In this document: positions 49,749 through 56,498 of the stretch, in pieces
Position numbering within the stretch: position 1 is the stretch's first letter
Layout: every line of letters starts with the position of its first letter
NCBI RefSeq assembly: GCF_024137025.1
Contig: NZ_JAMYJR010000050.1
Coordinates: 1-64,000, forward strand
Length of the DNA: 64,000 bases
Reading direction: 5' to 3'
Source: Paractinoplanes aksuensis
Lineage (GTDB): Bacteria; Actinomycetota; Actinomycetes; Mycobacteriales; Micromonosporaceae
Notes under the pieces: generated by a model
Database searches by the model: none
The model's input: the letters and a program-made list of their open reading frames with translations, nothing else
What the model was told of the DNA's origin: nothing
Position numbers and translations under genes: made by a program

Positions 49749-50174
49749 TCAGCGCATCGACTGGCCGTAGACGTGGTCGACGGTGAGCACCAGCAGGACG
49801 CGGCGGTCGCTGACCATGACCTCGCGGTACTCCTGCCAGTCCGGGTGCTCGCCGGCGGCCCGTCGGTAGTAGTCGACCAGGGCCTCGACCTCGGGGCCGT
49901 TGGGGTCGCTGGACGGGCCGATCAGCTCGACCGGGCCCTCGGCGGTGGCCCAGGCCCAGCCCTCGGGGTGGGTCACCTCGAGGGCGGCGCGCGGGTCGCG
50001 GCGGACGTTGGCGGTCTTGGCCCGGCCGTCGGTGACCGAGACGTAGATCTTGCCGGCCTCGCGGTCGTAGAACGGCGTGACGGGGGAGAGCTGGGGCAGG
50101 CCGCTCGCCTTGATGGTCGCCAGCACGCCCAGCCGGGACTCGGCCAGCAGCGACTTCGGATCGAAATCAGTCAT
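49749..50174 (-). CDS. PPOX-class F420-dependent (pyridoxamine-oxidase-like) protein
   Basis: 141 residues. Split-barrel flavin-binding fold: LLAESRLGVLATIKASGLPQ, TPFYDREAGKIYVSVTDGRA, ALEVTHPEGWAWATAEG and a C-terminal RRVLLVLTVDHVYGQ. This size and pattern are typical of actinobacterial F420-binding reductases. ATG 50174 is preceded by GATGGGGG. Convergent with, and one base from, the ARH-phosphatase gene. Confidence 0.88.
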   Translation of the reverse strand: MTDFDPKSLLAESRLGVLATIKASGLPQLSPVTPFYDREAGKIYVSVTDGRAKTANVRRDPRAALEVTHPEGWAWATAEGPVELIGPSSDPNGPEVEALVDYYRRAAGEHPDWQEYREVMVSDRRVLLVLTVDHVYGQSMR

Positions 50175-50231
50175 GCCCCCATCTTCCATCGGCCCGGGGG
50201 TCGGCGCGGGTAAGGTTCACCCGCCGTAAAC

Positions 50232-50261
50232 TTGATTTGTTCCAATCTTGGGGTCTAGGGT
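50232..50261 (+). promoter_or_regulatory. furA-katG promoter with overlapping palindrome
   Basis: TTGATT (50232-50237) and TAGGGT (50256-50261) with an 18-base spacer ahead of the furA start at 50272. The imperfect palindrome GATTTGTTCCAATC (50234-50247) overlaps the -35 and spacer and is the natural candidate for autoregulation by FurA. Confidence 0.5.
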
Positions 50262-50271
50262 TCTGCGGGTG

Positions 50272-50691
50272 ATGGTCGACTTCGAGGCGCAGCTCCGGTC
50301 CGCCTCGCTGCGGGTGACGAGGCCGCGGCTCGCGGTTCTGGCCGCCCTGCGCGACCACCCGCACGTCGACACCGACCAGGTGATCGCGCTGGTCCGCACC
50401 GATCACCCGAAGGTCTCCCACCAGGCGATCTACGATGTGCTGCGGGCCCTCACCGAAGCCGGGCTGGTGCGTCGCATCCAGCCCGCCGGCGCGACCGCCC
50501 GCTACGAGTCGCGCGTGGCCGACAACCACCATCACGTCGTCTGCCGCCGCTGCGGGGCGATCGCCGATGTCGAGTGCGCGGCCGGCCACACCCCCTGTCT
50601 CACTGCCTCCGACGACCACGGATTCGTGATCGACGAGGCGGAAGTCGTTTATTGGGGCACGTGCCCCGACTGTTCGGAAGGAAACCGATGA
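50272..50691 (+). CDS. furA: Fur-family regulator of katG
   Basis: 139 residues. Winged helix (RVTRPRLAVLAALRDHPHVD; VSHQAIYDVLRALTEAGLVR), metal site NHHHVVCRRCG and a second cysteine pair in WGTCPDC. Co-directional with katG and overlapping its start (ATGA), the FurA-KatG arrangement of mycobacteria and streptomycetes, where peroxide or iron status lifts repression. The start ATG 50272 suits the promoter at 50232-50261. Confidence 0.92.
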   Translation: MVDFEAQLRSASLRVTRPRLAVLAALRDHPHVDTDQVIALVRTDHPKVSHQAIYDVLRALTEAGLVRRIQPAGATARYESRVADNHHHVVCRRCGAIADVECAAGHTPCLTASDDHGFVIDEAEVVYWGTCPDCSEGNR

Positions 50692-52925
50692 GCGACACCC
50701 AGGACCCGAAGGCCTCCGGTTGCCCGGTCGCGCACGACTCCGTGACCGCGCACGGCAGCGAGAGCGAGAATCCCGCGATCGACTCGCCGACACCCAAGAC
50801 CGGCGGCCGTCCGCACACCAACCGTGACTGGTGGCCCAACCAGCTCGACCTGTCCGTGCTGCACGCCCACTCGTCCAAGGCCAACCCGCTCGGCCCCTCG
50901 TTCGAGTACGCGAAGGAGTTCGCCAAGCTCGACGTCGAGGCGCTCAAGGCCGACATCATCTCGGTCCTGACCACCTCGCAGGACTGGTGGCCGGCCGACT
51001 TCGGCCACTACGGCGGCCTGATGGTGCGGATGAGCTGGCACGCGGCCGGCACCTACCGCATCCAGGACGGTCGCGGTGGCGCCGGCGACGGCGGTCAGCG
51101 CTTCGCCCCGCTGAACAGCTGGCCCGACAACGCCAACCTCGACAAGGCGCGCCGCCTGCTGTGGCCGGTCAAGCAGAAGTACGGCCAGAAGATCTCGTGG
51201 GCCGACCTGCTGGTGCTCGCGGGCAACGTGGCCATGGAGTCGATGGGCTTCAAGACCTTCGGCTTCGGCTTCGGCCGGGTCGACACCTGGGAGCCCGAGG
51301 AGATCTTCTGGGGCCCCGAGGACACCTGGCTGGGCGACGAGCGCTACGCCACCGAGAAGACGATGGCCGAGGGTGTCGGCGCCACCGAGATGGGCCTCAT
51401 CTATGTCAACCCCGAGGGCCCCAAGGGCAGCGGAGACCCCGTCGCGGCCGCGCACTTCATCCGCGAGACGTTCGCCCGCATGGCCATGAACGACGAGGAG
51501 ACCGTCGCCCTCATCGCCGGCGGCCACACCTTCGGCAAGACCCACGGCGCGGCCCCGGCCGACAACCACATCGGCCCCGAGCCCGAGGGCGCCCCGATCG
51601 AGGCGCAGGGCCTGGGCTGGCTGAGCACGTACGGCAGCGGCAAGGGCAAGGACCAGATCACCAGCGGCCTCGAGGTCACCTGGACCGACAAGCCGACAGA
51701 GTGGAGCAACCGCTTCTTCGAGATCCTCTTCGGGTACGAGTGGGAGCCGTCGACCAGCCCGGCCGGCGCCAAGCAGTGGGTCGCCAAGACGACCGACGAG
51801 ATCATCCCGGACGCGTTCGACCCGGCCAAGAAGCACAAGCCGACGATGCTGACCACGGACCTCTCGCTGCGCATGGACCCGGCGTACGAGAAGATCTCGC
51901 GCCGCTTCCTGAACAACCCCGACGAGTTCGCGCTGGCCTACGCCAAGGCCTGGTACAAGCTGCTGCACCGTGACATGGGCCCGGTCAGCCGCTTCCTCGG
52001 CCCGTGGGTGCCCGAGGCTCAGCTCTGGCAAGACCCGATCCCCGCCGTCGAAGGCGCGCTCGTCTCCGACGCCGACGTCGAGTCGCTCAAGACCAAGGTG
52101 CTCGACTCGGGCCTGACGGTCGAGCAGCTGGTGTCCGCCGCGTGGGCGTCGGCCGCCAGCTTCCGCTCCACCGACAAGCGCGGTGGCGCCAACGGCGCCC
52201 GCATCGCCCTCGAGCCCCAGCGCAGCTGGGCGGTCAACCAGGGCGTGATCCCGACGATCGACGCGCTCAAGGGAATCCAGCAGGAGTGGAACGCCACCGG
52301 TGGCGCCCAGATCTCGCTGGCCGACCTGATCGTGCTGGCCGGCTCGGCCGCCGTCGAGAAGGCCGCCGCCGACGGTGGCGTCAAGGTCACGGTCCCGTTC
52401 CGCGCGGGCCGCGCCGACGCCACCCAGGAGCAGACCGACATCGAGTCGTTCGCTGTCCTGGAGCCGCGGGCCGACGGTTTCCGCAACTACCTGCGTTCCG
52501 GCGAGAAGACCCAGCCCGAGGTCCTGCTGATCGACCGCGCGTACATGCTGAACCTGACCGCGCCCGAGATGACGGTGCTGCTCGGTGGTCTGCGCGTCCT
52601 CGGCAACAACGTGGGTGGCGCCGCGACCGGTGTGCTCACGGGCACGCCGGGCAAGCTCACCAACGACTTCTTCGCCAACCTGCTCTCGCCGGGCACCCGG
52701 TGGGTGGCGTCGAAGACCGACGAGCACGGGTACGAGATCCGCGACCTCGCCACCGACCAGGTGAAGTGGACGGTTTCGGCGGTCGACCTGATCCTGGGCT
52801 CGAACTCGCAGCTGCGGGCGCTGGCCGAGGTGTACGCCAGCGAGGACGCCACCGAGAAGTTCGTGGCCGACTTCGTGGCCGCCTGGGTCAAGGTCATGGA
52901 GCTCGACCGCTTCGACCTCGTCTGA
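50688..52925 (+). CDS. katG: Catalase-peroxidase
   Basis: 745 residues, full length. Distal site Arg114, Trp117, His118 in MVRMSWHAAGTYR; the adduct Tyr239 (LIYVNP) and Met265 complete the Met-Tyr-Trp crosslink; proximal His280 in GGHTFGKTHG. The second half is the degenerate haem-less duplicate. Destroys hydrogen peroxide with catalase and peroxidase activity in the cytoplasm. Translationally coupled to furA and followed by a strong hairpin. Confidence 0.97.
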   Translation: MSDTQDPKASGCPVAHDSVTAHGSESENPAIDSPTPKTGGRPHTNRDWWPNQLDLSVLHAHSSKANPLGPSFEYAKEFAKLDVEALKADIISVLTTSQDWWPADFGHYGGLMVRMSWHAAGTYRIQDGRGGAGDGGQRFAPLNSWPDNANLDKARRLLWPVKQKYGQKISWADLLVLAGNVAMESMGFKTFGFGFGRVDTWEPEEIFWGPEDTWLGDERYATEKTMAEGVGATEMGLIYVNPEGPKGSGDPVAAAHFIRETFARMAMNDEETVALIAGGHTFGKTHGAAPADNHIGPEPEGAPIEAQGLGWLSTYGSGKGKDQITSGLEVTWTDKPTEWSNRFFEILFGYEWEPSTSPAGAKQWVAKTTDEIIPDAFDPAKKHKPTMLTTDLSLRMDPAYEKISRRFLNNPDEFALAYAKAWYKLLHRDMGPVSRFLGPWVPEAQLWQDPIPAVEGALVSDADVESLKTKVLDSGLTVEQLVSAAWASAASFRSTDKRGGANGARIALEPQRSWAVNQGVIPTIDALKGIQQEWNATGGAQISLADLIVLAGSAAVEKAAADGGVKVTVPFRAGRADATQEQTDIESFAVLEPRADGFRNYLRSGEKTQPEVLLIDRAYMLNLTAPEMTVLLGGLRVLGNNVGGAATGVLTGTPGKLTNDFFANLLSPGTRWVASKTDEHGYEIRDLATDQVKWTVSAVDLILGSNSQLRALAEVYASEDATEKFVADFVAAWVKVMELDRFDLV

Positions 52926-52936
52926 CCGTCTGACAA

Positions 52937-52974
52937 ACGTGAGGCCCGACCGGTGTTCCGGCCGGGCCTCACGT
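52937..52974 (+). terminator. katG terminator hairpin
   Basis: 17-base stem ACGTGAGGCCCGACCGG with one mismatch and loop TGTT, starting 12 bases after the katG stop. Confidence 0.8.
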
Positions 52975-53063
52975 CGTCGTGGCGGCCGCTTCCGCGGCCG
53001 CGGCGCCTCGCAGCGGCCGTTCTCCCGCGCTGCTTCTTGGTCGGGGCGGCCGCCTCCTGCGGG

Positions 53064-53504
53064 TTACTGCTCTTCGCGGCGGATGACGACCTTGGACGGG
53101 GTTTCGGTCCAGGCCGCCACTTCGCCGCCCGGCAGGCATACGACCAGGCAGCCGTCCTCGCCGGCCACCGCCCAGGATTCGGAGTCGTCGTCGGGGCCGA
53201 CGGCCAGGCTCGATCCACTCTCGAAGCCGAGCGCGAGCTCGCCGCTGTCGCGTACTTCAGCCGTCCGCACCACATCGCTGAGCAGCGTGCCGAGCTCGTC
53301 CGAGGGCTGGTCGCCGGGCTCGACCGCGGCGAACCCGGCGGGTCCGTTCAGCCGGGCCGCGGTCTCGATGACCACCCGGGTGCCGCCCGAGAAACCCAGC
53401 ACGAGTGCGGTCCCGAGCTGCACGTAGTCCAGCCTCTGCCCGGCGAGCAGACCCACCGCTCCGGCTCCCTGCGGACATCGTCCCGCGACTGCGGCTGGCA
53501 CCAT
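53064..53504 (-). CDS. DUF6188-like hypothetical protein
   Basis: 146 residues, cytoplasmic, no signal. Repeating short strands such as YVQLGTALVLGFSGGTRVVI, LALGFESGSSLAVGPDDDSE and WAVAGEDGCLVVCLPGGEVA suggest a beta-sandwich. Similar to the actinobacterial DUF6188 group by pattern; no known function. GAGGT at the correct distance supports ATG 53504. Convergent with katG, separated by its terminator. Confidence 0.65.
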   Translation of the reverse strand: MVPAAVAGRCPQGAGAVGLLAGQRLDYVQLGTALVLGFSGGTRVVIETAARLNGPAGFAAVEPGDQPSDELGTLLSDVVRTAEVRDSGELALGFESGSSLAVGPDDDSESWAVAGEDGCLVVCLPGGEVAAWTETPSKVVIRREEQ

Positions 53505-53649
53505 GACTTACCTCGATCAGCTCGTATCGATCAGCGACCGCAGGAACGTAACGCGCACTTTCATAAAGGATCCTTAAAGGCTCCGAAAAGGCGCCGGAAA
53601 ATCGATCATCAACAGTAAACAATACTTCCCATTCAACGTCACCCGCTAC

Positions 53650-53679
53650 CGATAGTCGTTAATCGATTAGCGGCTATCG
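53650..53679. promoter_or_regulatory. 30-bp near-perfect palindrome
   Basis: CGATAGTCGTTAATC followed by GATTAGCGGCTATCG; 13 of 15 positions pair. The stretch is A/T-richer than its surroundings and lies 67 bases upstream of the CopD/CtaG gene. Operator-like, though a transcript could also fold there. A 10-base palindrome, AAGGATCCTT, is at 53566-53575. Confidence 0.5.
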
Positions 53680-53745
53680 ACCGGCGCGGGAGTGATCTGT
53701 CCCGGCCCGGGGAACTTCGGCACCCGCCGCGGCGACTGATGCACC

Positions 53746-55722
53746 GTGCGCAGAAGTCTGATCAGTGCCGGTGCAGCAGCGGTTGTCGCCCTCGTGGCGG
53801 CGTTACGGTTCGGCGGGGCGGTCGACGGCACGGTGCTGCCGGGCATCCCGAGCCCCGGCCCGGTCACCGAGTGGGCGCTGCCGGTGCTCACGATGGTGGC
53901 CACCGTCCTCGGCGTGCTCACCGTCGGACTCACCGCGACCGCGGCCTTCCTGCTCCCCGGCGACGGCCGCAGCGTCGCCGCGCACGGCTGGGTCCTGCTG
54001 CGCCGCACCACCTGGCTGGCCCTGCTGTGGGCCGCAACCTCGGCCGCGCTCGTCGTCTTCACCGTCTCGGACGTGCTGGGCCTACCCGTCGAGCGCCTCG
54101 GCCGATCCTCGATAGTGAGCTTCGCGTTCTCGGTCTCGCAGGGCCAGTCCCTCATGTGGCAGGTCGGCCTGGCCCTGGCCGTGGCGATCGCCTCCCGGGC
54201 CGGCCTGTCGCGCGGCACGGCGGCCGTGACGGCCGGACTCGCCCTGGCCGCCGTCCTGCCGCCCACGTTCACCGGTCATTCCGCGGGCGCCGGCAATCAC
54301 CAGCTCGCGGTGAGCAGCCTGGCCCTGCACGTGCTCGCGGCCTCGCTCTGGGTCGGCGGCCTGGCCGGCCTCCTTCTCGTACGCCGCCACCGCCGTTTCG
54401 CGGAGACGGCCGCCCGCTACAGCCGCCTCGCCCTGGCCTGTTTCGCCGCGACCGCGATCAGCGGCCTGGTCAACGCCGGCGTGCGGCTGGGGGACTGGCC
54501 GGCCCTCTGGTCCTCCCGGTACGGGGCGCTGGTGCTGCTCAAAGTGCTCGCCCTGCTCGCCGTCGGCGCGATCGGCGCCGCCCACCGCGCCCGCACGCTG
54601 CCCGCTTTGAGATCGGGCACCCCCTGGGCTTTCGTACGTCTGGCCGCCGGCGAACTGATCGTCCTGAGCGCTGCCGTCGGACTGTCGGTCGCCCTCTCCC
54701 GCAGCCCGACGCCGGTGCCCGAGACCGCGGTCGAACCCGACCCGCTCGTCGAGTTGCTCGGCTTCGACCAGCCCGGCCCGCCCACCGCCGTACGCATGCT
54801 CGCCGACCCACTGCCCGACATGTTCTTCCTGACCGTGGTCGCCGCCGGAATCCTGGCCTACCTGGCGGGCGTCCGCCGTATGCGCCGCGCGGGCCACCCG
54901 TGGCCGGTGAGCCGCACCGCCTCGTGGATCGGCGGCCTGCTGCTGCTCGGCGCGATCACGGGCCTGGGCGTGGCGCGGTACGCGTACGTCCTGTTCAGCG
55001 CCCACATGGTGCAGCACATGGTGTTGTCGATGGTCGTGCCGATCCTGCTGGTCGGCGGCGCCCCCGTCACCCTGGCCCTGCGCACCTTGCGGCGCCCGGC
55101 CGACCCCCAGGTGCGCGGCGCCCGCGAATGGCTGCTGCTGATTCTGCACAGTCGCGTGATGCGCCTCCTGAGCCATCCGCTGGTCGCCCTCGGCATCTAC
55201 GTGGCCAGCCTCTACGGCCTCTACATGGGCGGTCTGCTCGGCACCCTGATGCGCTACCACCTGGGCCATCTGGCCATGCTGGTGCACTTCGTGCTGGCCG
55301 GCTACCTGCTCTTCTGGGTGCTCATCGGGATCGACCCCGGCCGCCGGCGCGTCCACCCGGCCCTGCTGGTGATCGTGCACTTCCTGGCCATGGTGGCTCA
55401 CGCCTTCTTCGGCTTCGTGCTGCTCCAGTCGACCACGGTGATCGCCGACGACTGGTACACCGCCGCCCACCCGCCCTGGGCCGCCTCCCCGTTGGACGAC
55501 CAGCACCTGGGGGCCGGCCTGGCCTGGGCCTTCGGCGAGCTCCCGGCGGCCGCCATCCTGCTCCTGCTCGTACGCCAGTGGATCCGCTCCGACGAGCGCG
55601 AACAGTCCCGCCTGGATCGAGCCGCCGATCGGGCCGAAGCCACCGGCGAGGAGGACGACCTGTCCCGCTACAACGCCTTCCTCGCGGCCGCCGACGCCGA
55701 CTCGGGCGCCGATCGCCGCTGA
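53746..55722 (+). CDS. CopD / cytochrome c oxidase assembly (CtaG) fusion membrane protein
   Basis: 658 residues, polytopic. The first about 330 residues resemble CopD (TFTGHSAGAGNHQLAVSSLA, then LHVLAASLWVGGLAGLLL); the second about 300 the CtaG_Cox11-like family (VARYAYVLFSAHMVQHMVLS, MVVPILLVGGAPVTLALR, YHLGHLAMLVHFVLAGYLLF). The histidine pairs in helices are metal-ligand candidates for copper transfer. Fusions of this kind are common in actinobacteria. GTG start at 53746; no strong ribosome site was seen. Confidence 0.88.
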   Translation: MRRSLISAGAAAVVALVAALRFGGAVDGTVLPGIPSPGPVTEWALPVLTMVATVLGVLTVGLTATAAFLLPGDGRSVAAHGWVLLRRTTWLALLWAATSAALVVFTVSDVLGLPVERLGRSSIVSFAFSVSQGQSLMWQVGLALAVAIASRAGLSRGTAAVTAGLALAAVLPPTFTGHSAGAGNHQLAVSSLALHVLAASLWVGGLAGLLLVRRHRRFAETAARYSRLALACFAATAISGLVNAGVRLGDWPALWSSRYGALVLLKVLALLAVGAIGAAHRARTLPALRSGTPWAFVRLAAGELIVLSAAVGLSVALSRSPTPVPETAVEPDPLVELLGFDQPGPPTAVRMLADPLPDMFFLTVVAAGILAYLAGVRRMRRAGHPWPVSRTASWIGGLLLLGAITGLGVARYAYVLFSAHMVQHMVLSMVVPILLVGGAPVTLALRTLRRPADPQVRGAREWLLLILHSRVMRLLSHPLVALGIYVASLYGLYMGGLLGTLMRYHLGHLAMLVHFVLAGYLLFWVLIGIDPGRRRVHPALLVIVHFLAMVAHAFFGFVLLQSTTVIADDWYTAAHPPWAASPLDDQHLGAGLAWAFGELPAAAILLLLVRQWIRSDEREQSRLDRAADRAEATGEEDDLSRYNAFLAAADADSGADRR

Positions 55723-55835
55723 TCCGCCGGGCCCCGCCTTCCCGCGGTGTGCGGGCGGGAGTACGGTGAGTCACAGGTGTGCCGGGAAGTCTGGTCGGCG
55801 GTCATTCTCCGTGTCCGACCGAAGGGTTCCCCGCG

Positions 55836-56270
55836 ATGACCGATCTCGCGTTGCGCACTGCCGGCCTCACCAAGCCGTACGGCGGTTCGCTCTCGACCCC
55901 TCGAAGCCGGCCCGAGCCTACTCCACGGGCAACCGGCAGAAGGTGGCTGGCCGTGAACCCCGCGATCCGGGCGCTGTTCGGCGCCCCGATCGGTCTCGAC
56001 ACCGCCGGTGGCTTCACCGTGTGGCGGGTCGGAACCGTCACCGCGGTCCTGCTCGGCGCCCGGGCGATCCTGGCCACAACCCGGATCACCCGCGGCGAGG
56101 AGGACGCGGGCCGATGGGACCTGCTGCTGTCCGGCCGCCTGCCGGCCCCGGCCGTCCTGCTCCGTCACCTGGCCTCCGTGATGGCGGTTGCGGCCGCCAC
56201 GGCGACTGCCGTCACAGCGGCGTTGGTGCTGTCCGGCACCGAACCGGCCGGCGCGATGGTGCACGGTGCG
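55836..56270 (+). pseudogene. Collapsed ABC-transporter remnant (ATPase fragments plus permease fragment)
   Basis: From ATG 55836 the first 17 residues read TDLALRTAGLTKPYGG, the beginning of an ABC ATPase. In another frame 55886-55948 reads FALDPSKPARAYSTGNRQKV, a segment near the ATPase signature. From 55950 the first frame becomes a permease piece: VNPAIRALFGAPIGLDTAGG, FTVWRVGTVTAVLLGARAIL and TRITRGEEDAGRWDLLLSGR, ending near 56270. Walker A, Walker B and most helices are missing. Three fragments of one ABC operon have thus been joined by successive deletions. 56271-56498 shows nothing recognisable. Confidence 0.8.
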
Positions 56271-56498
56271 CACGCGCGCCCCACCGCCCGGGCCGGCCTG
56301 GGTGAGGGAAAGTCTTGGCTTCGTCCACGGCGCGGAAGCCGGACCACCCGACCGGCACGGGTTTCCGCAGCTTCCGCTGCAATCAGAGAAGCGCCGACCA
56401 CGACGCTGCCGTTACGTGAATCCCCGACCGTCCCAGCGCAAGCAAAAGTCCGCCCGGCGACTTGAGATGCTGTCGCCGGGCGGATTCGCTTCAGCTGA

